A stretch of 64,000 bases of DNA from Bacillus cereus ATCC 14579 (GCF_000007825.1 NC_004722.1:1714501-1778500); one strand, 5' to 3'; counted from the stretch's first letter, positions 1 to 8,121 are shown. The notes: generated from the letters alone by a model not told the origin. Numbers and translations: made by a program.

Positions 1-485
1 CAGTTGGATTTGTAAGTAAATTACCACATCATCTTGTGAAGGCGTTCCGTTCAACGTTAGAAGAAGTAGCGGAAGCAGACCTACTTATTCACGTTGTAGA
101 TTACGCAAATCCAAATTATGAACAATTAATTGATATTACAAATGAAACGTTAAAGAAAATTGGAGTAGAAAATATTCCAACGATCTATGCTTATAATAAA
201 TCAGATATGGTAGATGTTGAAATTCCGAAAGTGCAAGAAGATCGCGTTTATTTATCAGCGAAGAAACATGTTGGAATTGAAGAACTTGTAGAAATGATTC
301 GCTCACACATCTATAAAGAATATACGAAGTGTGAAATGTTAATTCCATATGATCAAGGACAGGTAGTTTCGTATTTCAATAATCATGCACACGTTTTATC
401 TACGAGTTACGAAAACGAAGGTACCAAATTACAAATAGAATGTAAGACGAGTGATTACGAGAAGTATAAGCATTTTGCAATTTAA
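1..485 (+). CDS. hflX: GTPase HflX, C-terminal part (5' end outside window)
   Basis: The reading frame is open from base 3 and enters mid-protein at VGFVSKLPHHLVKAF, the typical stretch following the G3 region of HflX GTPases. The G4 motif NKSD lies at IYAYNKSDMVD and the G5-like LSAKKHVG follows. HflX is a ribosome-associated GTPase of the Obg-HflX superfamily that acts on stalled or hibernating 70S ribosomes, notably under heat stress. Only about 160 codons are present, so the N-terminal HflX domain and P-loop are missing because of the window edge, not because of a mutation. A clear intrinsic terminator follows directly, so it is the last gene of its transcript. Confidence 0.88.
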   Translation, partial: VGFVSKLPHHLVKAFRSTLEEVAEADLLIHVVDYANPNYEQLIDITNETLKKIGVENIPTIYAYNKSDMVDVEIPKVQEDRVYLSAKKHVGIEELVEMIRSHIYKEYTKCEMLIPYDQGQVVSYFNNHAHVLSTSYENEGTKLQIECKTSDYEKYKHFAI

Positions 486-490
486 TGTAA

Positions 491-528
491 GAGGCAACCC
501 AGTATGTGATTGGGTTGTCTTTTTTTTT
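491..528 (+). terminator. Rho-independent terminator after hflX
   Basis: Stem GGCAACCCA / TGGGTTGTC closed by an 8-base loop, followed by nine T residues. Confidence 0.85.
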
Positions 529-641
529 GTACTGTTTTACCGCTGAAAGTTACAAGGATGCAAGCCAATGACGGGAGTTAAGTTATATTTCTGGAAAAAG
601 AAATGAAAGCAGTATAGAATAGAAATGTTTCAAAAGTCAGA

Positions 642-666
642 ATTTATTACACCTACTGTAATAAAT
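642..666. promoter_or_regulatory. 10-bp perfect inverted repeat in the promoter region of the MFS-cysK pair
   Basis: ATTTATTACA, five bases (CCTAC), then TGTAATAAAT: both arms match perfectly. It lies 33 bases before the start codon of the MFS gene, where a repressor operator would be expected. There is no T-run after it, so it is not a terminator. The regulator is unknown. Confidence 0.45.
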
Positions 667-698
667 ATATATTTTGTACAGAAAGGGGAGATTCACAT

Positions 699-1910
699 AT
701 GCATGCAGTTTCACACAAAAAAACTGTAGAAACACCGACAATATATCGAATTTTATTTGCGATTAGCTTTGGGCATTTTTTAAATGATTCGATGCAAGCA
801 GTTGTGCCGGCGTTGTTTCCTATTTTGGAAAAAACGATGAATTTATCCTATATGCAAGTAGGGTGGATTGCGTTTGCATTAAATATGACGTCATCGATTA
901 TGCAACCGGTGTTTGGTATGTATTCAGATAAGAAGCCGTCACCATTTTTATTACCACTCGGCATGTTTTCAAGTATGCTTGGAATGATTGGACTCGCGTT
1001 TGCACCAAACTTTATTATTGTTATTATTTCTGTTTTATTTATTGGTTTAGGTTCCGCAGTCTTTCATCCAGAAGGCGCTCGTGTTGCGTATATGGCGGCA
1101 GGTGCAAAACGAGGGTTAGCGCAAGCAATTTATCAAGTTGGGGGAAACACGGGGAATTCTCTAGCTCCTATTTTTACAGCGCTAATTTTCGTTCCACTCG
1201 GTCAAATTGGTTCATTAGGTTTTACAGCATTTGCAGCAGTAGGAATTGCATTATTAATTTTCGTATCGAATTGGTACAAAAATGAATTAGCAACCGGTGC
1301 TGTAAGAAGGAAGAAGAGGGCTGCACTTGAGGCGGAAAATGCAATTGTAAGTACACACATTAAATTCGTTATTATACTTCTTGTTTTTCTTACTTTTGTA
1401 CGCTCTTGGTACGGTGCTGGTATCGGGAATTTCTATCAATTTTACTTAATAGAGCATTACGGTTTATCTATAAAAAATGCCCAGTATTTCGTATTCGCAT
1501 TTATGATTGCTGGTGTGTTAGGCACTTTCTTCGGAGGACCGTTAGCAGATCGATTTGGTAAGAAAAATATCATCGTATTTTCAATGTTAGGTTCAGCGCC
1601 ACTTGCACTGTTATTACCACATGTCTCACTTGTGTGGGTCGTACCGTTATTTTTATGTATCGGTTTTATTAGTTCAAGTAGTTTTAGTGTAATTGTTGTA
1701 TATGCACAAGAGCTTGTGCCTGGAAAAGTGGGAATGGTGTCAGGATTAATCGTAGGTCTTGCATTTGGACTTGGAGCATTAGGTGCTGTAGTTCTTGGGA
1801 AATTAGCAGATATATATAGCCTGCAATTTATTATGCTATTATGTAGTTGTCTACCATTAATTGGACTCACTTCATGGTTACTGCCAAGTGATAAGAAAAC
1901 GATAGAATAG
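699..1910 (+). CDS. MFS transporter, fosmidomycin-resistance (Fsr) type
   Basis: A 403-residue hydrophobic protein with about 12 predicted membrane helices in two halves split by a charged loop (RRKKRAALEAE, near residue 207). The opening FGHFLNDSMQAVVPALFP and the segment GSAVFHPEGARVAYMAAG are characteristic of the Fsr subgroup of MFS drug exporters, and each half carries a motif-A-like loop (MYSDKKP; GGPLADRFGKK). The substrate cannot be read from the sequence; fosmidomycin is only the family prototype. The ATG is preceded by AGAAAGGGGAG at good spacing. The cysteine synthase starts 10 bases after the stop, so the two are probably co-transcribed. Confidence 0.82.
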   Translation: MHAVSHKKTVETPTIYRILFAISFGHFLNDSMQAVVPALFPILEKTMNLSYMQVGWIAFALNMTSSIMQPVFGMYSDKKPSPFLLPLGMFSSMLGMIGLAFAPNFIIVIISVLFIGLGSAVFHPEGARVAYMAAGAKRGLAQAIYQVGGNTGNSLAPIFTALIFVPLGQIGSLGFTAFAAVGIALLIFVSNWYKNELATGAVRRKKRAALEAENAIVSTHIKFVIILLVFLTFVRSWYGAGIGNFYQFYLIEHYGLSIKNAQYFVFAFMIAGVLGTFFGGPLADRFGKKNIIVFSMLGSAPLALLLPHVSLVWVVPLFLCIGFISSSSFSVIVVYAQELVPGKVGMVSGLIVGLAFGLGALGAVVLGKLADIYSLQFIMLLCSCLPLIGLTSWLLPSDKKTIE

Positions 1911-1920
1911 GGGATGCGCT

Positions 1921-2838
1921 ATGAAATTGTGTGAAAACGTTACGGAATTAATAGGAGATACACCTGTCGTCCGATTATCTAAATTTATTCCAGAAGACGC
2001 AGCAGATGTGTATGTGAAACTAGAAATGTTTAATCCATCGCGCAGTGTGAAAGACCGTGCTGCTTATAATTTACTTCACGTTGCAGAAGAAAATGGTCTC
2101 ATCAAACCAGGAGATACAATTATTGAACCGACAAGCGGGAATACAGGGATTGGTTTAGCGATGAATGCAGCAGCTAAAGGGTATAAAGCGATTTTAATTA
2201 TGCCAGATAATATGTCAAAAGAGCGTATTAATTTATTGAAAGCATACGGAGCAGAAGTAGTTTTAACACCAGCAGAACAAAGAATGCCAGGAGCAATTGC
2301 GAAGGCGTTAGAACTGCAAAAACAAATACCGAATAGTTTTATCCCGCAACAATTTGAAAATCCAGCTAATCCGAATATTCACCGTTATACGACTGCACTT
2401 GAAATTTACGAACAAATGGATGGAGAGCTTGATGCTTTTGTTGCAACGGCAGGAACAGGCGGAACGATTACAGGGACTGGTGAAACGTTAAAAGAGAAAT
2501 TGCCAAACTTATATATTGCAGTAGTGGAACCGAAAGGATCTCCCGTTTTATCCGGTGGTGTACCAGGTCCTCATAAACTAGTAGGAACAAGCCCAGGATT
2601 TATTCCGAAAAACTTAAATACAGAAGTGTATAACGAAATTATTCAAATTGCAGATGAAGAGGCTTTAACGACAATGAGAAACTTAGCTAGACAAGAAGGA
2701 TTATTAGTTGGGCCATCTTCTGGAGCATCTGTTTACGCTGCAATCATGATAGCGAAACGCCTAGGCGTTGGTAAAAAAGTTTTATGTATTGCGCCTGATA
2801 CAGGTGAACGTTATTTAAGCATGGGGTTATTTGAATAA
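1921..2838 (+). CDS. Cysteine synthase family protein (O-acetylserine sulfhydrylase type)
   Basis: A 305-residue PLP enzyme of the CysK/CysM fold. The PLP lysine lies in NPSRSVKDRAA (near residue 43), the substrate loop is PTSGNTG, the phosphate-binding loop is GTGGTITGTG and the pyrimidine-contact serine lies in GPSSGAS. Family members make cysteine from O-acetylserine and sulfide, or cystathionine-type products. Length is normal and all key motifs are intact. It is the second gene of a two-gene unit with an MFS exporter, which hints that the pair handles a cysteine-related metabolite, but that is inference. It is probably a paralogue rather than the main cysK, so no symbol is assigned. Confidence 0.88.
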   Translation: MKLCENVTELIGDTPVVRLSKFIPEDAADVYVKLEMFNPSRSVKDRAAYNLLHVAEENGLIKPGDTIIEPTSGNTGIGLAMNAAAKGYKAILIMPDNMSKERINLLKAYGAEVVLTPAEQRMPGAIAKALELQKQIPNSFIPQQFENPANPNIHRYTTALEIYEQMDGELDAFVATAGTGGTITGTGETLKEKLPNLYIAVVEPKGSPVLSGGVPGPHKLVGTSPGFIPKNLNTEVYNEIIQIADEEALTTMRNLARQEGLLVGPSSGASVYAAIMIAKRLGVGKKVLCIAPDTGERYLSMGLFE

Positions 2839-2847
2839 AAAGGATAG

Positions 2848-2890
2848 AAACACCTTAATAGTGAATAGCTGCTATTAAGGTGTTTGTTTT
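2848..2890 (+). terminator. Rho-independent terminator after the cysteine synthase gene
   Basis: Stem AACACCTTAATAG / CTATTAAGGTGTT followed by TGTTTT. The downstream GNAT gene begins only 27 bases later. Confidence 0.7.
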
Positions 2891-2916
2891 ATGGAATGAA
2901 GAGGGGGAGAAGAACA

Positions 2917-3429
2917 ATGAAACTATTAAAACCAATCCATGAATATAGTGAGCATATTACGGCGTATAGACAAGCGTTTTTACACTCAGGGGAACAACCA
3001 CATGGAAGTAGTTCTTTACAAAACTTTGATTCTCTTGATGAATGGTTTGAAAAAGTGAGTAAACAAGAACTAGGAGAAAATTTACTAGCTAATCGAGTGC
3101 CATCTAGTCAGTTTTTAAGTTTTGAAAAAGGGGAACTTATAGGTTTTGTGAATATTAGACATAGATTAAATCCAGAATTATTACGGGAAAGCGGTCATAT
3201 TGGATATAGTGTCCATCCGAATAAACGTCGCCACGGTTACGCTACGAAACAACTACAACTTGCATTAGCTGAAGCGCAAAAATTAGGATTGCAGAAAGTA
3301 TTAATAACTTGCGATAAATCCAATATCGGTTCTGCTAAAACGATTCAAAAGGTTGGAGGTGTGTTAGAAAATGAAGTAGTTTCTTCTCGTACTGGTGAAG
3401 TTATTCAGCGCTATTGGATACAAATATGA
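2917..3429 (+). CDS. GNAT family N-acetyltransferase
   Basis: A 170-residue protein. The acetyl-CoA loop region reads HPNKRRHGYATKQL (motif A, R-x-x-G-x-A type), preceded by GHIGYSV on the strand before it and followed by SNIGSAKTIQKVGG (motif B), typical of the RimJ-like/YjaB-type GNAT fold. The substrate is unknown. The frame stays open upstream to a TTG inside the preceding terminator, but the ATG used here has GAGGGGGAGAAG just before it and is much the better start. Confidence 0.8.
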   Translation: MKLLKPIHEYSEHITAYRQAFLHSGEQPHGSSSLQNFDSLDEWFEKVSKQELGENLLANRVPSSQFLSFEKGELIGFVNIRHRLNPELLRESGHIGYSVHPNKRRHGYATKQLQLALAEAQKLGLQKVLITCDKSNIGSAKTIQKVGGVLENEVVSSRTGEVIQRYWIQI

Positions 3430-3521
3430 TTAAGTAGGAATTTGAAAAGGTAATGCAAGCTGTAATATCGAAATAGATAAATGAAATATAGGGGATTACT
3501 GCAATTTTAGGGGGAAATGAA

Positions 3522-4349
3522 ATGGGATTAAAAGAGAAAGCGATAGAGATGTCAGAGATTTATAGGAAAAATCCGAAAGTAGAAGCTATTATTTTAGCGG
3601 GTTCAGTAGCTAGAAAGCTTGAAGATGAACATTCAGATATAGAATTACATATTTTATGGTCAACACCGCCAGAAGATGAGGATCGTAGGGCCCCTATTCA
3701 TCATATTGATGGGACAATATTATCGTATCATCCGTATGAGGAAGAAGAATGGTCGGAAACGTATTTAACGAAAGAGGGAATTAAATTAGAGATTAGTAAC
3801 TTTTTAACAGAGACAGTAGAGAAAGTGATTTCGGATGTGGTGGATCAATATGATATAAGTTATGAAAAACAATGTATTGTATCATCCATTCATGATGGTG
3901 TTAGTTTGTATGGAGAAGGGAAAGTGAATGAATTAAAAGAAAAAGTAGCGGCATATTCAGATGAACTAGCAAAACGGATGATTTCAGAAAATCTATGGTT
4001 AAGTAATCGTTGGCACAATCGAAAGGCGCTTTTAAAACGGAAAGATTGGCTTATGCTTTATGACGTTATTTGCGAAGTACAAAGGAACATATTCGGTGTT
4101 TTATTTGGTTTGAATAAAATGTACGTACATCATCCAGCGTTTAAATGGATGCCTAATAATGTGGAACGAATGGCTATTAAACCTGAAAAATTATATGAAC
4201 GTATGGCGGACACATTAATAGGGAATCCAGAAAAAAGTGTGCAGGAGTTAGAGTTGCTAATAGAAGAAGTGTTGCAACAAGTTCATACATACGCACCAGG
4301 AGTAAATGTGGATGAGCAAGAAAAATCTATTTTTTATTTTGTGAAATAG
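3522..4349 (+). CDS. Nucleotidyltransferase-domain protein (DUF4037-like)
   Basis: A 275-residue protein. Near residue 26 it has AGSVARKLEDEHSDIELHIL, which matches the minimal nucleotidyltransferase signature G-S-x(n)-D-x-D/E: GS for the triphosphate, and SDIEL carrying the metal-binding acidic residues. The C-terminal half is helical (WHNRKALLKRKDWLMLYDVI), as in DUF4037/aminoglycoside-nucleotidyltransferase-like proteins. The nucleotide acceptor cannot be read. Preceded by AGGGGGAAATGAA. It lies between a GNAT and an unknown small gene with no obvious link. Confidence 0.68.
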   Translation: MGLKEKAIEMSEIYRKNPKVEAIILAGSVARKLEDEHSDIELHILWSTPPEDEDRRAPIHHIDGTILSYHPYEEEEWSETYLTKEGIKLEISNFLTETVEKVISDVVDQYDISYEKQCIVSSIHDGVSLYGEGKVNELKEKVAAYSDELAKRMISENLWLSNRWHNRKALLKRKDWLMLYDVICEVQRNIFGVLFGLNKMYVHHPAFKWMPNNVERMAIKPEKLYERMADTLIGNPEKSVQELELLIEEVLQQVHTYAPGVNVDEQEKSIFYFVK

Positions 4350-4372
4350 AAAATAGTAATAAGGGGGAAGTT

Positions 4373-4948
4373 ATGGGGTTTTTTAATAGGTTTTTTAAAA
4401 AAGTTGAAAAAGTAAATGAGCAAGAAGCTACTCTTCATGAATTAAGTGAAGAATTGTATGTTGAATCACCGGTAGAGGAAGCGACTAGTTACTGGGTATC
4501 AATGGCACAAAATATAATTGTTAATGCTGTAAAAGCGGCTGACAATGATGTGGAACGTGCCTTCGTGTTATTGAATTTGAAGAAAGGTGAGGCTTCATTT
4601 GATATTTTTTATCAAATAAATGGGCAATTGTATTTCTGGGATCAGCTAGAAAATGAGACGATAAGAAATAGAATTCAGAACGAGTTGTTACCGCAAGCTC
4701 CAGAAGTTTCAAATGCAGTAAATGAGCAATTTCGTGGAGCTGATCACCCTATAATTTCGTTCGCACAATTGCAGTTTGAATGGGAAACGAAAGCCTGGTT
4801 CTCACATATAATTTGGGAAGATAGCCTTGCTGCTCAATTGCCCAAAAATCAAATTCTAAATGAATGGTTTCGTGTAATTAAAGAAGAAACGAAAAATAGA
4901 CCATTGGATAGTGATGCGAAATTTTCTTGGTATCCATCAAACTCTTAA
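4373..4948 (+). CDS. Conserved hypothetical protein, 191 aa
   Basis: Not recognised. The first 40 residues are charged and low in structure (GFFNRFFKKVEKVNEQE), followed by an alpha/beta region with several tryptophans and aromatics (FDIFYQINGQLYFWDQLEN, WETKAWFSHIIWED). No signal peptide or membrane segment is seen. The size and aromatic-rich make-up resemble immunity-type proteins of the YezG/DUF600 kind, but no defining motif is visible, so this is only a suggestion. RBS AAGGGGGAAG precedes the ATG. It starts 23 bases after the nucleotidyltransferase gene and is probably co-transcribed with it. Confidence 0.6.
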   Translation: MGFFNRFFKKVEKVNEQEATLHELSEELYVESPVEEATSYWVSMAQNIIVNAVKAADNDVERAFVLLNLKKGEASFDIFYQINGQLYFWDQLENETIRNRIQNELLPQAPEVSNAVNEQFRGADHPIISFAQLQFEWETKAWFSHIIWEDSLAAQLPKNQILNEWFRVIKEETKNRPLDSDAKFSWYPSNS

Positions 4949-4989
4949 AAAATGAATACAGAGAGACAGGTTATGTTTCTAGATGATTT

Positions 4990-5025
4990 GTATTATTGAA
5001 TAAGTATCAATAATACGTAATTCTT
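4990..5025 (+). terminator. Probable terminator after the 191-aa gene
   Basis: Stem GTATTATTGA / TCAATAATAC with a 7-base loop, followed at a short distance by TTCTTTTTC. The T-run is not immediately adjacent, so termination may be weak. Confidence 0.45.
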
Positions 5026-5080
5026 TTTCTATTGCCTGTTAGAATTCGTTATGTACTAAGCTACTTGTTTTCTAAACTAA

Positions 5081-5138
5081 AACTTATATTTCGAATTTTT
5101 AAATAGATTGTAATACATAAAAATTCGAAATATAAGTT
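5081..5138. repeat. 21-bp perfect inverted repeat abutting the T-box promoter
   Basis: The left arm (5081-5101) and right arm (5118-5138) are perfectly complementary over 21 bp with a 16-base spacer; the core is TTTCGAATTTTT / AAAAATTCGAAA. The right arm ends within the predicted -35 hexamer TTGACA (5137-5142). It could be an operator, a cruciform or a small intergenic repeat; no T-run follows. Confidence 0.7.
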
Positions 5139-5165
5139 GACACTATTTTTAATGTGTGATAAAAA
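5137..5165 (+). promoter_or_regulatory. Promoter of the T-box/NSS transporter transcript
   Basis: -35 TTGACA, 17-base spacer, -10-like TAAAAA; positioned just before the conserved T-box Stem I. Confidence 0.5.
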
Positions 5166-5169
5166 TGAT

Positions 5170-5616
5170 AGTAATCAATTCGGAAAATAATATTTGGGCA
5201 ATGAAAGGGTATAGTAGTGAATATCTCCCTATTTCAGAGAGCTGATGGTTGGTGTGAATCAGTATATAGATTATTCATGAAGTTCGTCCTGGAGCATCTT
5301 TCATAAATCTCATATTTTGAGGAAATGAAAGACGGTAGTTTATACCGTTATCAAATAAAGTGGTGAAGATTTTTTCACAACTAGGGTGGTACCGCGATAT
5401 TTATCGTCCCTACGTATTTACGTAGGGACGTTTTTTATTTAGGTCCTAACTTTGGTGTGGCTTCATAACTAGGGTGGTACCGCGATATTTTATCGTCCCT
5501 ACGTTTTTGCGTAGGGGCGTTTTTATTTAGGTGGTTTCTTAGTGTTCTTCACAACTAGGGTGGTACCGCGATAATTTTGTCGTCCCTACGTATTTACGTA
5601 GGGGCGTTTTTTTATT
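5170..5616 (+). promoter_or_regulatory. T-box riboswitch, Phe specifier (UUC), with three antiterminator/terminator units
   Basis: Stem I has the AGAGAG motif and the apical GGTTGGTGTGAATC. Aligning the specifier region with the two isoleucine T-boxes of this window (GAAG-NNN-...-GGAGC) puts the codon UUC (5283-5285) in the specifier position, which predicts sensing of uncharged tRNA-Phe. The T-box sequence AGGGTGGTACCGCG occurs three times (5383-5396, 5471-5484, 5557-5570). Each copy is followed by its own terminator, CGTCCCTACG / CGTAGGG(A/G)CG plus T-run (5405-5436, 5494-5525, 5581-5613). There is only one Stem I. The gene served is the NSS transporter about 100 bases downstream. Confidence 0.93.
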
Positions 5617-5713
5617 ATTAGGGAGGAAGTGAACGTATTAGAAAAGAGTATTGATAGAACAATATAAATACCGAATTGTAACAAAGAAAAAGAGATAGAG
5701 AGGAGATTAACAA

Positions 5714-7051
5714 ATGAATTCACAGCAATGGACATCGAAATTAGGTTTCGTATTAGCTGCAGCAGGTTCGGCAATTGGTCTTGGGGCGATTTGGAAATTC
5801 CCATATATGGCCGGCATTGGAGGAGGCGGAGCGTTCTTCCTAATTTTCATCGGTTTCACATTATTAATTGGTTTACCGCTATTATTAGCTGAATTTGTTA
5901 TTGGAAGAAGTACACAAAAAGAGGCTGTCGATGCATATAGAGAGATTGCTCCTAAAACGTTATGGCCTTGGTTAGGTAAATTAGGAATTGTAACATGTTT
6001 CATATTACTTTCTTTCTACAGTGTTGTAGGAGGCTGGATTTTATTATATTTATGGAATGCAATTACAGGTAGACTATGGGAAGGAAATGGAGCATACGAA
6101 GCTACGTTTGGTGAAATCATTTCCAATCCATATTTAGCAGTTGGATCACAGCTATTATTCATCCTTATTACTATTTTCATCGTAAGTAAAGGTGTACAAA
6201 ATGGTGTTGAAAAAGTAAATAAATATTTCATGCCAGCACTATTCGTTTTATTCTTTGTATTAATCGTTCGTGCACTTACGTTAGATGGTGCTGGAGAAGG
6301 CGTTCGTTTCTTCTTACAACCTGATTTCTCACATGTAACATCAGAAGTTATTTTATACGCAATGGGGCAATCGTTCTTCTCATTATCTGTTGGGGTAGCC
6401 GTTATGGTAACGTATAGCTCATACTTACCGAAAGAAGAAAGCTTACCACGTTCAGCATTTTCTATCGTAGCCTTAACTCTTGTTATTACATTACTTGCAG
6501 GACTTGCAATTTTCCCAGTTGTGTTCGCATTTGGGATGGAACCATCTCAAGGACCAGGACTATTATTTATCGTATTGCCAGCTATTTTCAGTAAAATGGC
6601 ATTCGGAAAATTATTCTTCATCGTTTTCTTATTACTATTCTTCTTCGCTACGATTACATCAGCAATTTCGATGTTAGAAATTAGTGTTGCATCGTTAACA
6701 TCAAAAGGTAAAGGGAAACGTGAAAAAATGGCCTTAATCGTAGGGTTATTAATCTTCGTTGTTGGGGTACCATCAGCATTATCATTCGGTATATTAAGTG
6801 ATCTGAAGATTTTCGGGAAGACAGTCTTTGATTTAGCGGACTATGCAGTAAGTAACGTATTAATGCCACTTGGTGTATTATTAGTTTCTATCTTTGTTCC
6901 TTTAAAAATGAAGAAAGATGTATTAATGAAAGAGCTAGGTGTAAGTAAAAATAAAGGTTATAAACTATTCGTATTATGGTTATTCTTACTTCGTTATATC
7001 GCACCAATTGCGATTATTATCGTATTCTTAAATGTACTTGGCATTATATAA
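5714..7051 (+). CDS. Sodium-dependent NSS-family amino acid transporter
   Basis: A 445-residue membrane protein with about 11-12 helices, of the neurotransmitter:sodium symporter family (bacterial LeuT/MhsT/TnaT type). The unwound first helix is visible as GSAIGLGAIWKFPYMAG, which supplies sodium and substrate contacts in the family. GGG glycine runs follow and VVGGWILLYL starts helix 3. The protein imports an amino acid with sodium. The phenylalanine specifier of its T-box leader suggests that the substrate is phenylalanine or another aromatic/hydrophobic amino acid; this is inference from regulation. RBS GAGAGGAGATT precedes the ATG. Monocistronic between its leader and a bidirectional terminator. 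Confidence 0.9.
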   Translation: MNSQQWTSKLGFVLAAAGSAIGLGAIWKFPYMAGIGGGGAFFLIFIGFTLLIGLPLLLAEFVIGRSTQKEAVDAYREIAPKTLWPWLGKLGIVTCFILLSFYSVVGGWILLYLWNAITGRLWEGNGAYEATFGEIISNPYLAVGSQLLFILITIFIVSKGVQNGVEKVNKYFMPALFVLFFVLIVRALTLDGAGEGVRFFLQPDFSHVTSEVILYAMGQSFFSLSVGVAVMVTYSSYLPKEESLPRSAFSIVALTLVITLLAGLAIFPVVFAFGMEPSQGPGLLFIVLPAIFSKMAFGKLFFIVFLLLFFFATITSAISMLEISVASLTSKGKGKREKMALIVGLLIFVVGVPSALSFGILSDLKIFGKTVFDLADYAVSNVLMPLGVLLVSIFVPLKMKKDVLMKELGVSKNKGYKLFVLWLFLLRYIAPIAIIIVFLNVLGII

Positions 7052-7055
7052 AAAG

Positions 7056-7095
7056 AAAGGTAGCGTATCATACAAAGATACGCTACCTTTTTATT
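7056..7095. terminator. Bidirectional terminator between the NSS transporter and polysaccharide deacetylase genes
   Basis: Perfect stem AAAGGTAGCGTATC / GATACGCTACCTTT with T-runs on both strands. Confidence 0.88.
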
Positions 7096-7795
7096 TTGCT
7101 CTTTTTTGCAATTCATTTACTGTTACGAACTGATAGCCCTTCTTAGATAAAGAATCTAAAATACCTTCAATCGTTTGTAAATTTTCATTAGACTCATCAT
7201 ACATAGAGTGCAGTAAAATGATAGAACCTGGTTTTACATTTTTATTAACGTATTTAATTTTATCAGCCGCAGATTTATAAAAAGTATCGGGCTCAAGATC
7301 CCATGTGATTGTTTCGATATTGTTTTTATTTAAATAATATGGCAGCCCTATTAACTTCTTACCGTTAGGGGGCCTAAAATCAATTTCGTCTGTAAATCCT
7401 GTTTGGCGGATTAATGAATTCGTTTTTTCTATTTCATCTTTAATAAAAGAAGGTGTTTTGAAAACCATTCTATTATGAGAATATGTATGGTTTCCAAGTT
7501 GGTGTCCAGATTGCGCGATAGCTTCTCCTAACGATAAATTTTGCTCTAATTCATTTCCAATTAAAAAGAAAGTAGCTTTAGCGTTGTATTTATCTAGTAG
7601 CGGTAATATTTGTTTTACATTGTTAGTAGGGCCATCATCAAAAGTTAAAGCAATCACTTTTTCATTTGTTTCTACGCGTTGTGTTAAATCTCCAAATAAT
7701 TGAAAGCTTCTTGCGTTCATCAATTTGTATGTTCCGAATAATGCCGTGATAATAAAGAATAGTGTAACGATTGTAATGATAATTTTTTTCTTCAT
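7091..7795 (-). CDS. Polysaccharide deacetylase family protein (CE4), membrane-anchored
   Basis: A 234-residue protein with an N-terminal membrane anchor (residues 5-25, IIITIVTLFFIITALFG) and then an extracytoplasmic NodB domain. All five CE4 motifs are visible: TFDDG (catalytic Asp and metal Asp), NHTYSH (two metal His), RPPNGK, WDLEPDT and ILLHS. Such enzymes remove acetyl groups from N-acetylglucosamine in peptidoglycan or other surface glycans. B. cereus group genomes carry around ten paralogues, and the exact substrate cannot be told here. It shares its terminator stem with the convergent NSS gene. The minus-strand RBS is GAGGTTAC. Confidence 0.87.
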   Translation of the reverse strand: MKKKIIITIVTLFFIITALFGTYKLMNARSFQLFGDLTQRVETNEKVIALTFDDGPTNNVKQILPLLDKYNAKATFFLIGNELEQNLSLGEAIAQSGHQLGNHTYSHNRMVFKTPSFIKDEIEKTNSLIRQTGFTDEIDFRPPNGKKLIGLPYYLNKNNIETITWDLEPDTFYKSAADKIKYVNKNVKPGSIILLHSMYDESNENLQTIEGILDSLSKKGYQFVTVNELQKRAK

Positions 7796-7929
7796 AATGT
7801 AACCTCACAATGATTTTTAATTCAGTTAAAAAGTATTATATCAAACTAAGTAATTTCGTGCTTTAAGAAGGGTGTGGATGCAAGGAGAAGGAATTTATCA
7901 TATAATAAAATGCAAAAGGTATATTAGGA

Positions 7930-8121
7930 GGTGTTTATATGGCGATTATAATTCAATTGCCAGACACTGCAACGTCTCATGCAAAGCCAAGTATGGAAAT
8001 GGCGATACTTTGCGTGAGGTAGACAAGTAATATACAATCGCCTATATGAGCTCGTATCATTTTTTATATTTGGCTTTGCACCTTATTGAAATGAACCATA
8101 AAAAATAAGGGGCGAGCAGAA
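7930..8121 (+). promoter_or_regulatory. Structured leader with mutually exclusive stems before the CD3324-type gene
   Basis: Segment 7980-7990 (TGCAAAGCCAA) can pair perfectly with 8070-8080 (TTGGCTTTGCA). Its overlapping form 7976-7986 (CTCATGCAAAG) can instead pair with 8008-8018 (CTTTGCGTGAG). A further 7-bp pairing, CCTTATT (8081-8087) with AATAAGG (8104-8110), would bury the Shine-Dalgarno AAGGGG of the 87-aa gene. GGCGATT (7941-7947) matches AATCGCC (8036-8042). These are seen directly; a regulatory role is inferred. No known riboswitch class was recognised. Confidence 0.5.
7939..8022 (+). CDS. Possible 27-codon leader peptide
   Basis: A short frame starting MAIIIQLPDTATSH and ending MAILCVR, with a near-perfect RBS (TTAGGAGGTG, 6 bases before the ATG). 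It is not recognised as a functional peptide. Its last third overlaps an RNA stem (7976-7986 with 8008-8018), and its start codon lies in a segment complementary to 8036-8042. That is the arrangement expected for a leader peptide whose translation sets the fold of the downstream leader. No homology evidence is available. Confidence 0.45.
   Translation: MAIIIQLPDTATSHAKPSMEMAILCVR

Noticed and set aside
7979..8020. GCAAAGCC string resembling the c-di-GMP (GEMM) riboswitch core
   Set aside because: The surrounding conserved GEMM blocks and tetraloop-receptor elements are missing and the neighbouring pairings differ, so no riboswitch class was assigned.
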